A stretch of 64,000 nt of DNA from positions 895,692 through 959,691 of the forward strand of contig JACDOX010000109.1 in assembly GCA_014549065.1 (NCBI GenBank), in the 5' to 3' direction. Positions within the stretch are counted from its first letter, which is position 1. Every line of letters begins with the position of its first letter. The stretch comes from Cardinalis cardinalis. Taxonomy: Eukaryota > Chordata > Aves > Passeriformes > Cardinalidae. The notes below the pieces were generated by a model. It searched no databases and was not told where the DNA came from. It saw only the letters and a program-made list of their open reading frames with translations. This document shows positions 39,601 through 54,600 of this stretch, piece by piece. The position numbers and the translations under genes were made by a program.

Positions 39601-42600
39601 GATCAATTAGTACTACTAACTGTTCCACTCCATGATTTTATTACTAAAATAAGGACTTCACATTTACTCTTCTAGCAAAGGAGATGTTTCCTACAGCTCC
39701 CAGAACCTCTGTGTGTCTCCTACCTCTGTCAGCCTGGGGATATGAAGGCCCTTGACGTGGTCACTCGTGGTTTTCCTGGACTTGCCCGGCCACGTCCTTT
39801 TCCTGTGGCTCTCTGCCACCCCAGACCAGGCAAAGACATCGTGGTAAGCCAGATCCAGATCTGAGGGGTCCACTGCAAACTGGCAGATCAGCTTCAGCAA
39901 GCAAGCAAGACAGTCCAGCTGCCACTGGGAAGGGGAAGGAAAAGAAACCTGTCACCGTCGTATTTTCTGGAAAAATCCCCTTGCCCAGGATTCTTCTCCT
40001 GGGAAGCTGAGAAGCCTCAGAGAAAAATGAAAACAATATTATCTGATTTGCTTCTCCTGTGTTTTGCTGCTTTGGAATGTGTTTGGAGATTGTTTATCCT
40101 ACAGGTGGTCGTTTCATTGGTCTCATGTAAATTGTTTTAACTTAATGACTGTGGTGGTGTTCACAGGGGTCCCAAGACAAGGGAAGAGATGAGAATCCAC
40201 AACTCCATGCTTCAGAAGGCTGATTTATTATTTTATGATATATATATTATATTAAAAGTAAATGATATTTTAAAACCACACTAAAAGAATAGAATACAGG
40301 ATTTCATCAGAAGGCTAGCAAGGAATAGAAAGGAATGATAATAAAATCTTGTGACTCTCAGAGAGTCTGAGCCAGCTGACTGTGATTGGCCATTAATTAG
40401 AAACAGCCAACATGGACCAATCACAGATGCACCTGTTGCACTCCACAGCAGCAGATAATTATTGGTTTTCTTTTCCTCTGAGGCTTCTCAGGAGAAAAAT
40501 TCTAGCAAAAGAATTTTTGCTAGAATAATGGAAAAATATGTCCATGACAAATGACCAATCAGGGTCAGGCCATGTCAGGACTCTGGAAGGAGTCACAAGT
40601 TTTCATTATTNTCTTTCAGCCCTCTGTCTGTACCCTTTCTGTATTCTTTAGTACAGNTCAGTTTAGTATTCTATAATATAATATCATATAACAAAATAAT
40701 AAATTAGGCTTCTAAAAACATGGAGTCAGATTCATCATTCCTTCCTTCGTTGGGGAACCCCACAAATACAAGAGAAATCTTCAAATTTGAGACATTTATT
40801 TCACNCATAATTCAATGCCTGCTATGGAATTTGCAACTGAAAACCTCAGCAAGGTATAAAGGATAAAAAACTACAAGTAACTTGAATGTAGCTCAAACTA
40901 ATGATAGAATAATAATGAAAAAGATGATTATTAGTCATTCTTATAGAACATGTTCATTATTGACAAGTGTCTTTATTAGCACCACAGCCACCATGCTAAG
41001 TGTCTCTCTGACAGCAAGGGAAAATGGTATTTCTTGGCCTCTTAGACAAAGGAAAGATAATTAACAGATTACTGCTTTTAATACAGACTGTAATAAATAA
41101 TTCTCCAAATAACAACCTTCCCNAAAATAAGCAGAAAAAAGAGCAAAAATAAATAAATATTTCATTCTTGTTTGGCTACTTTTGGTTTCTTTAAAGAAGT
41201 ATGATCTGTTATAGTAACACCAATGTAGTTGCAATCACTCCTGAGGAAGGAATCCAGATTTTTTTCCCCTCTAAGGTTTCATGAGCTACAATTTTAAGTT
41301 CTACAATTTTAAGAATAGACAACCCTCCCCATAATCCACAAAAAAAGAGGAAGGGTGGTTTTAAAACATGAAAATGCAGAAGNATATGTATACTTTCTTT
41401 TTTAAAATAAGCTCTTCCAGGAATATAAAATATTCAAAAAAAGATGCTACTACCTAGACTTTGGTGGTTTCAATCAAGAGAATGGATCTATTTCACAACA
41501 GAAAAATAACTGTAACAAAGGCTCAAAGTATTAANAGTCCTTACAAATACCAGGAATGTTCTTCTGGAGAGAAAAGCAGAGTGAACACCTACCACAGTCC
41601 ATGATTCCTGTTCCTTAGGCTCTAGGATTCCAGAATTGAAAATTTCCAGTAACTGTTGGAGCCCTCCAGCAGCAACAAACTGTAAGCATATGATGGAATC
41701 AATGTGAGAAAAAGCAGGTACAAAAATACCACTAAGATCAGTTAGATACCAACCTAAGCTTTATAAATTAATAAATAAATTACAAATTATTGAGCTGGAT
41801 ATTTATGAAAACAAATGAAATAATTGTACATGGCTACCACAAATTTACAAGCCTGATAACACAGAAAAACTTGCAAATGTTCTCTCTAAATTTGAGAGAA
41901 AAGATTTTAGGATAGATGATGTTTTAAATGGGTTTTTATTTTATATTTCTCTTGAAAAAATNTCTTAGGTATCATANAATACTGTAGGAAAAACAAACCT
42001 TGCAGCTCCACGTGTTTTTACTGTTTTCTATTTGATCTTCACTTGAATCATCTGAGTCTGGGTAAAGATCACTGTAACTTCCCTAAAGATAAATATGATT
42101 AACTGTAAAAACAGCTCAGGAATNGCAAAATTCTAAAATAAATCATCAATCTGTGCTTTGGTTAGAGAAACACAGAGATTCTGTGCAAGGAAATTACCGT
42201 AGACTCCCGTCTTATCCTCCTGTTGGGCTTCCCCAAAGCTTCAATGATCTCCAGGGCATACAAAAGTTTATGGGCACTTTTTATTCGTAGAAGGTCCTTC
42301 CAGCTAAAGCCATCATTACCCTTAACAGAGGAAAAAAAGATAGAAAATAATTAATACAATTATATGTAACACTCATCTGCCTAAAAATTCAAGGAGGGTT
42401 TTTCAAGCAGCACAGACAAATTATTTGGGGTTTAATTTTCTCTGTTATCTGAAATTAGACAATATCAAGCAGATTTCTACACAGCATTAACAATCTGAAT
42501 AATGAAAAGGCAACATTATTATATGCTGAAATATACACAATTTTACATTAGAGGAAAGCAAACATCACACTGTAACTGCCACCAAAATTTTGATGCATGT

Positions 42601-45600
42601 GTGCATAAAAAACTGCATTAACTAAAATCTGTTAGGATGCAATTTCAACCACTTTTAAAGAGGCTGAATAATATTTTCAACTGTAGGACAAGAAATCAAC
42701 TTTGCTTCCAAGCAACCCATGCTATGAGCTGAGGGAACAGAGNACAGAAGTATCACTACCACAACAGCCACAGTGTTAAAGCCAGGCTGCAGCTAAAGAA
42801 ATTTCTCTTTACAACCAACTAAAAAGACTGTGATCATTAGTACTGACTATTTTTTTAATTTATAAAATAAACTTTGAAAAAAAACCGATAAAAACAAACT
42901 TTGGAGGGTAAGCTGACATCTCTGTTTAGTTTTAGATTTATTAGGTTTACTCTTGTCTCAGCACACTTAACAGATTTACTAGGTAACATTCCTATTTGGG
43001 NAAATTTCAACTAAAGCACTGGATGCTAAAAAATTCAAGTATAANAAAGATAAATACGTAAAACTTTGTTCACCTGCTCATCAGAAATATTCTGGAATGC
43101 CTGCAGCATATTAGGGCACGTTGGTAGGAGCATCAGCAGTTCCCAGACACGTCTGGATAAGTTCTCTGCATGGAGATGGAGCTCTTCACACCTTGCACTC
43201 TGACAAACCAAACCATAACCATTCTTACTGTGAGCTTCTTTGAGAAAATGACACTTCAAAGCCCAAAAATGTATTTAGAATTAAGAAGTTGTTTCCTGTC
43301 TAATAACTAAATGCATAATTAGGATATGATAATTGAGGTCTCAACTTGCAAGGAACTAAATTACATGATCTTTAAATCATATCACATGTTTTGAAATATT
43401 TAAATGCAGATAAAACTTAGAAATAAATTACAGGTTCAAATGTACTATATCTGATTTAATTTCCCTCAAGCTAATGATGACATACAAGATCAAGCTTGGG
43501 TTGGTTTTTGCAATACAAACCTTTCTTCAAGCCAATTCCCATTATGAGTCACCATGTTGATTTAAATAATCAATATTGTTTCTTAAGAATTGCTTTTATA
43601 GCTTCTACAATATTTAGAACATTCAAATGTTCTATTATTGCTAAGAAAATATTAGCAATATCTTAGCAATATTATTGCTAAAAAAAAGGAGAATTATGAA
43701 GATTTTACCACGTGAATGAGCAGGCAATAAACATCTCTAGCAACTGAACAGAGTAGACAAAAAAATAGGCTACACAGGAAAACCAGATCCAACAAAATAA
43801 GACTTAAATGTAATTGTTCTAATGAAATTACTCTGAATTACCTCACTGTCTTCCATAGCCACTTCTCCAGAAGGAGGCTTAAAAGAGGCCAGCATCTCTA
43901 ACAAATCAAAGAGGGTGGTGAGATGAGGTTCTTGCAGGAGTAAGAGCATTGGAATGTTGTCCTTCTGAGGAGGAGGTAGGCAGGAGGCTGGCAGCTGGAC
44001 ACCTTCCCCTTTGCGCTCCCTCCTGGGGGCACCGAGGGACACAAACACCATCTGCAACACACACCAGGAGCAGAGACACAGCTGGATGACAAGCATGGAA
44101 TGTTTTCACAAGGGTCAGAATTCAAAAATTTAAAAATTTCTTGTTTTGTAGTCAAATCTNGGCTTTGCAGCATTTTCAGCAAGTGCCACAAATGAAGTTT
44201 GGGTTTGCTTTCATTTAAGGCATTCATGGTGTGGCTGCACTTGATGCCTCAGGTTTACCTTTTAGGCTTTTTGGATTCTGTGCTGCTTTAGTGTGAGGCT
44301 CTGANCTTCNCATTAGGGGGATGNTGAGCTCTCTGCACAGAGCNGGGAGACAAANNAATTCCTTCTCTAGCTGGGGACCAGGGACAAATGATCCAAATCT
44401 CAGGCCCAGGAGCATAATGGCAGAATGAAGAGAGAAAAACAAGGATGGGCTGGAGGTGTAATTGGACAATTAACTCCAATATGCAAATGGAGCAGAACTT
44501 ATAAATAAGTGACAGACCCTGTGACCAGTTGTCCATGTTGTGACCATTCTGGGTCATCTTGGGTGCAGCTCTTGTGCTGCCCAAGGTGGATCCANAGAGG
44601 AGATCCTTTTAATAAATCCCTACTTTATTCTTTAGCTCTNTCCAGCCNCTGCTCTAGGTCAGCCCTCACAAAGCATCATTGACACTCCTGATTCTCCCCC
44701 TGAGGCTGGGGAGACTGCAGTCCTGAGCTGGCATCCCCCAGGGATTGCTCCCAGCCAGCCCCAGGTGCAGAATCAGCTGCAGAACACAAGAGCCAAGCCT
44801 TGGCCACAGCTCCAGGGCCTGCTCCCATGCTGGCAGTACCTGCATGTCCTTAAAGCCCAGCTCGTGGAGAGTCTTCTCATCATAGTCAGTTGTCAGCTCG
44901 TGCCCAGATGAAATCATTCTCACAGGTCCCATGAGGCCACCTAGGATAAAAACCTATTTCAGCAAAATTCTGGATCCATAGTTTCAGTCTCACAGTTTTG
45001 ATAGTACATCCCTCAGCAGAGGCAAAAACTTGCTGCCATTTCCTTAGGAAAAGTGATTATTACATTAAACTAATTTAAACTTGTATAAATAAACTAAATT
45101 TACTTGCATAAATTTACTTGACTTGCATTTGTATTCCCAAATCATCTTTTCAATACCAGGTCACCCAACTTTGTAGTGAAAAGTGTTTATAATACAAATA
45201 CAAACATGCCTTCCATATTTTGTAGTAAATGACACTGTGCCAGAGAAGGATAATCTAAATTATTGTGATCATCAACAAAATGCCCTTGTANCATACTTGT
45301 GGTCAAGTCAAAGAAACACTGATTAATCTTACTTAAGTGTAAATTGGAACCAAAGAAGTCACACCCACTTCAGAAGGGAAAAATTNAGAACACCCTGTAA
45401 AGAACTCTGAACAAGAAACCTGAACAATTAAAAGATGAAGAATTAAATTCNATTTGGTGCAAAAAACCAAGCCTCTCTTCTAACAAGCACACTTTGCCCA
45501 ACATGACCATGTTTCTAAAATGCCAGTTACAACAAAAATAAATATTTACTGCTATGGGGTGGAAAACAAGGCAGTTCCTTTACTGAAACTGCTTCTGCAG

Positions 45601-48600
45601 AGTGGCTGGAAAAGGATTCTACAAAGAAGGCAATTAATGTGTCCAAAATTCAGTCTGGTTTACTTACATTGTGTCTCATTAAAACAGGTTTTTTAGAAGT
45701 TGTTAAACTGTGAAGAGCAAGTTTAAATCATGTTTAAACATATACTAATGGTGGTGTTGGAAAGAGCTGTTCATGGACAGAATTCATTCAGATAATTGNT
45801 CATTACATGCTAACTGATGCGTATAATGAGAAAGAAAAACCAAGAAAACAAAGAAAATTCAGAAAACACTTTGAACAGCAATAACTGATAAGAATGCTGT
45901 AATATGTAATATCCAGAATGTAATACCCTCCTGAAGGATAAAGCAGGAATTTTCATTCACTCACAAACACAAAGAGGGAACAACAAAAGGATGCATATTC
46001 ACTGTACAAAGCAAGGTGACATTCCAAATTAGCAGCCCCAAAGCAGGATGAAGAATCATTTCTGCTACTGGATGACCATAAATTAAAAAGCAATTGCAGG
46101 AGTAAGGAAAATCTTCCACCTGACTGGAATACACATATACAGAGCATAAATTATAAATTTGAATTGTGGCTTCAAACTCTGACTCAATGGCAGAGCTAGA
46201 AGTGTATGAATCAGATGAAACACAGAATAAGATACTCAGAAATGTAGAATTTTATCAAGTCATGTGCAACAGAATCTCCAGTTTACAGAAAATAACATCA
46301 TTCAAACAACAAGAAGGAAAACTAATTTTGGGGAAAACCTATTAGAACACGGAATTCAGACAGATTCAAGGACTTAAAGGATTTACATTTTCTTTGCTAT
46401 TTCAAATAAATGGTAGTGCTTAATAAACAACAATATTAATTACACAAGAGGGTGATGCTAATTTGAACTACAAGTGAGGAAAATAAATCATAATGCTTGC
46501 TTTGAGGTATCTAGGAAAAAAAAAAAAAACCAAAATCATGAAAGTTGTAAAGGCAAAAGCTCCAGGCAGGAAGAGCTCACCAGGGAAATCCCCTTTGCGA
46601 CTGCTTTGGCCAAACTCCTGCAGCTGTGCTTGCTGGTTGATCTGCTCCTTCTGCAGATTTTCATACCAGTGGGTGACTTCTGCTCGCAGATCAGCCACCT
46701 GATCACTAGGGTACATTTCTATGGTCATCTGAAAGGAAAGAGNGGTTTTGTTTTCCTGAGAGCTGTGGGATTAGGAGCACTGAGCAGGGAGGGTGTGCCT
46801 GGAAAGGGATTTTCACCCACCTTGTCAGGAAGGCCAGCTGGCTGACAGACAATCCTTAGAGGTAGAGATTGTTTGTCACTCAGGGCTTTCAGGTGACTGC
46901 TGATGCCAGTGCCTTCAATCTGCCACTGTCTCAGGTGATAGGCAAACCTTAGGATGCAGGGAAAAACATGGAAAAAGTGGTTTTGTCAAAGCCTGTTTAA
47001 TACAAATGTCTGCTGAACAGCGAAAGAAAGACAAAACCTGCAAATGCTGTTTTGATAGACAAAATCTGCAAATGCTGTTTTGATTTATTTTTTTGGTAAG
47101 AGGAAGTTATTGACAGCCTCACTGTGTTTCAAATAAAATTAAAATAACTTTTAAGAAGTTTCTTTGGTGAGGGATGGGAAAACACAAACACATCCACATA
47201 TTTTTATACAAGGACAAGGGGCAGCTCTGGTAACTGTTTAAACTTTTATTTATTATCTTTCACAATTATTCCCTACTGTCTTTCCTTNACACAAAGAAAC
47301 CATTCCTTTAATTAATCACTCTCCACACACTCATCATTATGGTAAGAGGAATAGAAATAAATTCTGCATCCAAATAGATCAATACAGTNTTTTACCTTCT
47401 CCTAAAAGCCTCCAGGTGTGTTTTCAGCATTAAGAGNCCTCTTTCAATAATGGTCAGGCTTGAATGAGAGTCTTGCTCCAGGTTACTTGAAGCTATCATC
47501 AGACTCTCCATACACTTGCTGATAAATTCCTGCTCTTTTTCCAGACCAGTTTTACCTGCAATACCAGTTCAAGTCAATTTATAGGCACAGCTTTGGAACA
47601 ATGAATTTTAATACTGAGAATAATAAAAGGATAAAGAATAAAATAGAAAAGAATAATAAAAGGACAGTGCTGGGTATTGTTTAAGGCATTTCAAACAGCA
47701 AAAAAAGGTGAAAATGGAAGGGGATACCGTTGATGTAGTAGGAGTTGATGTACTGGATGGCTGCTCGACTGACATCTCCAGACTGGGCCCTTAGAGCAAT
47801 GCCCCAGAACTGGTCCATGCCACACAGCTGTTGGACAAGNGGAAAACAAACACAGAAACAAAACATTGCCTCATTATTTTCCTGGGAGTGAGGGTTTTCT
47901 GATCTGAGACATTCTTTTTACCTCTTGACTCAATCACTAACAAGATCTCATTTTCTCCACTGTTTGCACTCTCATCACTGCACACACCAATTACTACAGA
48001 ACTCTCAATTTCTCAGAAACAGTTTCAAAGTCACACATGAGGAGAACTGGCTGAAATTCAAACTAGTGAAATTTCATTTCTGACAAACAGTACTTCCAAA
48101 TGAAGCTGTAAAACCACAACTACAATCAATGTTCATTGCAAGAAAAAAAATGCCTCAAATCAATTCGGAGAATATATCCTACATATAATTTTATTCATGA
48201 GGTAATTGCTCTGGATTAAAAACTTCTGAAGTATATAATACATTAACTGAGACACATTTTACAATACATGTCTAGTCAGAGTTAAGTATGACTAACAGAA
48301 AGTCATTTGACTCTTCTTCACTAGAAAAGTAAATGTTACAAACCTGTTTTTAAACTCAACAGTGGATATAGCTCAGTTATGATAAAACATGACAAACTGC
48401 ACAAAGAGATGCAGGCAACAGGTATCAGGTTTTGGTGGTTTCCTATCTCTGCCTTGAGAGACAAAATCCACAGTGGCAGAGAGAAGAAAAGCCAGGGACA
48501 GAGGCAGGCTCACCTCGGAGTTGGAGCCACCGTCGTAGGCACTCGTGGCCAGCCGGGCCAAGTTACACAAATGCTGGAAGAGGTTCAGGCCAGTCATGCT

Positions 48601-51600
48601 GATGGTTTCAGGTTTTAGCTGGGGCATCTAAACAAATGCAAAAAAATGTCACTGCTGGAAAAGAGAGCAAGTACAAGGTATTTATTTCACTAGCACTGTT
48701 ATTACTAATCACTGCTGTTATTAATCCCACTCAAATGTAGCAGATCAAATAGATTTGTTCTTGGAAAAGATTATANTCTGAGTTTTAGATAGAATAAAGA
48801 AATCAACTATAATTGGCTCGAACAGTTCACTTCACCACTGATTTGAACTGTGACAATGCAGAGGAAAAAAAGTTATTTCATTTTAACATCAGCTGCTTAA
48901 TTTATCAANAGCAGGAGAACTTGTTAGCATATGAGACATCCATCCAAAAAAACTTACACATGTGCAAAACTAGACAAAAACCTGTGCAATCTTGGGAAAG
49001 AACTAGACTACATTAATTATTGCACAATCTATCCATTTTGTAATGTCATCTGTCAAAATAGATGGATGGAATTGAACCCCCTGGAGAAAACTCTGCATGT
49101 TTGTCATTTCAGTGGCTGTATTGCTGATATTTATAGGCCCCTCTGAAAAAGANAAGTCCATTTTTCAGTCAGGTGGAGCTGTACAGTATAAAGTAAACTA
49201 CAGCTTTGTGAAGTTTTTTTTCCAAATTAAAATAAAGTGCTACACAGCTGCAGACAGAACACATGGGCTATTTGTAAAGAAGCACTCAGGTAAATTGGAG
49301 TGTGAAAAGAATTTCCACAAATCCATTTCCTTCCTCTCTCCAAGCACAGAAAAACCTTTGCATGACAAGCAGGGCCCTCCTGGACTACTGAAGATTTCCA
49401 CAGAAACAATTTTAAATGCAATAAACAGTGCTGATATGGAATGAAACTGGAATGATGAGGCTGCAATTAACTCTGCACATACCTTTTCCAAAAAAAGATG
49501 CTTGTAAGTCTCCATTCCCATGGCGTGCTGGTCTTTGCTCCGGACTTGATTCAAGAACCAGTGCAGTGCATCATCATAACATTCAGAATCTTCCACTAAG
49601 CAGTGCCACAGGATGTCCACTTGTTCCAAACTCAACCCTACAATTGGGCAAGTATTTTTAACTACTCCTTTATAACATCAAATATTCCATAAAACCCAAG
49701 AACACANAGAAAAATCAGAATATTTCTGTCAGGTCATGACACAAATTTGACTACCTATAATGAGACCACCCAAATATTAATTGCAAAAAGTGTAATTTCT
49801 TTCTTCATAAAGAAAATTAATTTCTGACAGTATTAAAATACGAAGAATTATTTCTTTTTGGAATATAGTACTCCAGTAAAAGATCTCATTATGGACACAA
49901 ACCATGATGTACCATAGGTACATACTGTATTATCTTCCTTTAGTAATTACTACAGTCTTATTATTTAGAAACCTGCAGCACAAAGAATATGAAAATTTGT
50001 TCTCACAGAACTGCAACAGAATTTGAACTCCAACGTTGGTTCTGTGCCTTTGCCAAAAAATCTTCCTTTTGAAATTATCTCAGAGATTATTCTAAATTGT
50101 ATGTTTAAAATACCATACTAAGCTGACATGGATTGCTAAGAGGTATTTTTGCCTTACTCTGGGGTGGTTTTGTGGTAAGATAACCTGAAATACTCACTGA
50201 AATGATCTGGGGATCCCAGAGTAGAAAACACACATGTCAGGAACTGGAGACGAACCTGAACCTCTGCACTGTGGCTGTATCTAAATGAAAATTTGGACAA
50301 AAAATGGAAGTTTGTTTTGCTGTTTATTGCCATAACTTCTTTACTACTCATCCTTGTGCCTCTTAAAAGCATAAATAATTGTTTTTACAAGCTTCTTTCT
50401 GAATTTCTAGTTCAGTGTACAGCCCAAACCCCAGCTGAAGATGCTGCAGAACCACCCCAAACAGCAGAATGACACAACAGTTGTCACTAGATAAAGTCCT
50501 TCTTTCTTGGGAATTGAGAAGGGGGATAGGAGTGGGGTTTTTTGTCTTATAGTTCAATTCAAGTGTATCATTTTGTCACCTTGCAGGATCTACCTTATTT
50601 TTCCCCCTAAGCTGTAAAATGCTAATACTTCTACTCTAAATTTCCAATTCCAAATGATACATAGTCTTTATGAAAATATTTTCATAACTTATATAAAAAT
50701 ATCGACTTTATTTCTATTAATGCAGTAAAAGCTTGATGGTAAAAGGAGCAGAAAAATTTCTCATTTTACCTGAATTTAAAGGATCCCACCTTCCTAAGTA
50801 AATCCTCACTTAAGCAACATCTAACATAAAGGGTGAAGTTAGATTTGAAGAAGTTAAATTGGACCCATAAATAGCAACATTTTTCAGATGTGGGTGCCCA
50901 TATTGACTTTGACATCTGTCAAAACATGAACAGTCTGTTCCTCNGGGACTGGGGAGCTGGAAATTGCATTGCTTGTTTATACACACCTGATTTTAATCAC
51001 ACAGATTAGAAAGGGGAGATGGATGTGTTCCAACAAAAAAATCAGGCAAAGGCTAATGATAAATTTTAAAACTAAAACATTTGAATAGTTCTAGTATACA
51101 AAATCACTTTAAATTAACTTGGATATCAAAACCTTCATGTTTTATTTGCACACAAATATTCAACGTGACGTCTAACAAAAAATGACATGAGAGTTGTTTT
51201 TTTTTTTTAGAAAAAGGAGCTATTTAAAATGTTTTTACAGACTTTTGTAGAAGTCAGGAAATGTCCCTATAGAAAGTCTTTACTTACAAGAACACATGAG
51301 CAGCAACACTGGTTAAAACCATAAAATANCAAACACTCCAAGTCAGCTGTGTACTTACAGTGCGTGCTTGTGTCGTCCCTCCCTGACTGCCTGGATGTAG
51401 TGTACCAAATTATCAAAGAAAAGTTTCATCATATTCAGTTCTTTTTCTGCCCACCTGTGGCAATTCAAAGGACAGAAAGTATTATGGTTTGCTTAAAAAG
51501 ATCAGGAAAGCCCCAAGAAGCAGACAGCTGTTACAGGGATATGGCACACATGTAACCCCCAGAGTGAACATTCAGTTTTCCACCTCAGGAGCATTTCCCA

Positions 51601-54600
51601 GTACTGTACTCTCCTCTTCCTTGCAATCCTTAAGGCTTCCTAATGTTATTTTCAGGTGTAGGACTGACAGAACACTCCCTGTGGAGCCCATGAAAACTGT
51701 TCCTAAAGGCCCTAAATCAGAGAAGGTCTAACTCAGAACTGGGCACATGTTTAAATGTCACATCAAAAATGAAAACTGGAAAGGAAAATTGCTGATTATC
51801 ACTGTCCCCTTATCAGCAGCTCTGTCAGTCTGTTCTCTACAGCTACACCAGGCAGTTACACAGTTTGTTCTGCTAAGGAATGCTGAACTCTGTATTATCT
51901 TCACCTTTCACAGGGTTTTACACACCAAAGAGCCCCTAAATTCTTGGGACAGGGGCCTACTTACATTGTGATCCAATGTGTATCATAGCTGCTCCCAAAT
52001 TGCTGGAATGTTCCAAACAGCTTGGGAAGAAGACGAAGTGAAACTACTACAGATCTAAGGGAGAAAAATGGTGACAAGATGTGATTGTTACAAAACTGAA
52101 ATAATTGACTGAAAAATTCCTTTGAGAAGCTCCAGTTCTGTGAGCAAACCAACTAAAGGAAAGCTCTGTAAATCATAAATCACAGAGTGATCTGAGTTGG
52201 AAGGGACTTTAAAAGTCACCNCATTCCATCCTCTGCCATGGGCAGGGACACCCTCCACCCTCCACCATCCTAGGGTGCTCCAAGCCCTGTCCAACCTGGT
52301 CTTGGACACTTCCAGGGATGGGGCAGCCACAGCTTCTCTGGGCAACCTCTGCCAGGGCCTCAATGTCCTCACAATCAAACATTTTTTCCTCATATCTAAC
52401 CTAAACCTACTTTAATTTTGANGCCATTGCCCCTTGTCCTGCCACTCCAGGCTGTTGTAAAAAGTCTCTCTCTATTCAGGTCCCTTCAGGANCTGAAGGC
52501 CACAATTAGGGACTGAAGCTTTCTCTTTTCCAGGCTGAACAATCCCAATTCTCTCACCCTTTCCTCACAGGAGAGGGTTGCATCCCTCTCATCAGCTTCT
52601 CTGGAGGTGCTCCATCAGGCTCACATCCTTTCCTTGCCTGTGAAATCTCCCATCAAGTCAACCAAGAAGTTTTCTGAACCTGAACTACACTTACTTCAAT
52701 TTCTTTACACCCAACTCCTTGGACCCAGAGCTGAGAANAATCTCTCAGCATGCCTGTAACTCATCTCACAAGTTCTCAGCAAAAAGGTAACACCATACCA
52801 CAGCAGGTGATGTCTAGCAGCCATCTGTACCATGAAAACAAATTCCACTCTCACCAGTACAATCTCACAGCTCTGGTTGGTATTAAAACAAGTTCTCTGA
52901 GGTCAAGGTGTTCCTTCCTCACAGAAACCAAACCCCCTAACAGACCTGTCTGTGCCTCAGCCACCTGAGTGTAAAATCTGAATATTCAGTATAAAATGCT
53001 CAGTCCAAGGCACCTGACCTTGCCCCTGACTGACTGAGGTGTAAACCTGATTTTACCAAGGGCAGGAAAGCAATAACCTCTGGCACAAGGGAGAACAGAC
53101 AAATGCAACAAAATGACAAATTCAGGACACCAAAACAAAAAGAAATGGAGCATTAGAAACATCCACAACACTCTGGAAACTATTTCTATTCTTCTGCTTT
53201 TGCCTAGTTTAAGTTGTCTTCCTGTAAAATGAAATAACCATTACAGCCAACTTGGATTTCTGGTATGTTGCAAAAACAAGATACTTATAAAACAGATAAT
53301 TTATGGTTGAAGTTACCTGTTGTTTGCTAAATTTTCTAAGCAGCCTTCAATAAATCTCATTCGAATCTGTCTGTCAGTGAACCAGCACACTAAAGAACAG
53401 AGCAGCTTCTCTGCCTCATTTATTAACCCTTCAGAGAGATGAATCTACAGCAAGCAGAAAGAAAGGTCAATGAATATTTTGTATTTATTTTCTTTTTTAA
53501 AAAGTGTTTTCTGGTATTTGACTCACTGCATCTTCATCCTGGACCAGGTCCCAGAGCAAGGTATTTCCCTTCTTACAAACATTATCCAAATTAATGTCTG
53601 TCACTGCATTGCTGTTGTACTGATGTTTGTGAACTGCTGGGCCTGCACAAAATATAAAGAGCATTAGTGAACAAACAGAAGGAACCATCTGAATTGAACA
53701 TTATTCCCTAAGTGCACAAACAACAACACATTTTATTTGTTAACTTGGGCTGTTTCAAAGTGCAACAACCCTGTAATTGCAGCCTTTTTTCACATATGGG
53801 TTCTTAAAAGACCATACCAGAAGCCAACAGGGCAGTTGGGCCAATATTTACACTGCTTTTGGCTAATGGCAAAGTGCAATTAAAAACAGCACTGAAGAAC
53901 TGCAGATGCAATTGCTTTTTAATTTAATTCATACTGTAATTAATATATTTCTTAAGCCTTNCTGTGTTGCTGTGGTCCAAAGGGAGTTATCTCCATAACC
54001 ACCAGGGCTGGAATGCAGGGAAGGAGCACATTTCAATAAATTCCCCTCCTACTACAGGATTCCCTTCATCCAACTGAAAACCAGGGAAAACAAACAGCAT
54101 TTTTCCATGTGCTACAACATCAAAGTGCAGGGTTTTAGAAACTCATCATGTTTTCATAAACACTGATAGACATTTTCTTTCCTCTCTGTGCCCACAGCTG
54201 GCACCATTCATTGATCTGCTATTTAATACCATTTCCATGGAACAGCAAAGTCAAGTAGAAAATTCAGACTGCACACAGAACACTGTAATTATTTGCACAT
54301 GCAAAACTAGGGGTGTCAAAAATAAAATGCACTGAAGGCCTCATGCTCAACCAGTAATTTCAATCTTCAGTTAGACAAGTAATATCTATGGAAAATATTG
54401 AAAAAAAATGCTGATTTATAGATTAATGAAGTTTTAAATAGTTTATTCAACTTTGCAGTGTAGGGAAAAAGACCCCAAATTTTCAATATCAGGCTAAAAT
54501 TATTATCATAAAAACTTTTCATTCAATTACTTCAGGGAAATATATATACAGCACTGGGTTTGCTGTCTGCTAGACAAGAGCAAACTTGGTTCTTGCAGGC

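Larger units (their letters stand above)
40771..44839. other. Introns between w20 and w26, right of LTR 5
   Basis: Between exons w21-w25 there is AT-rich intron, a small 11-bp inverted repeat at 43636-43671 and the LTR-like segment at 44.2 kb. Confidence 0.65.
44941..51358. other. Introns between w12 and w20
   Basis: These carry exons w13-w19 and the 28-bp duplication. The 1.6-kb stretch 44941-46580 and the 1.1-kb stretch 50281-51358 show nothing else. Confidence 0.65.
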
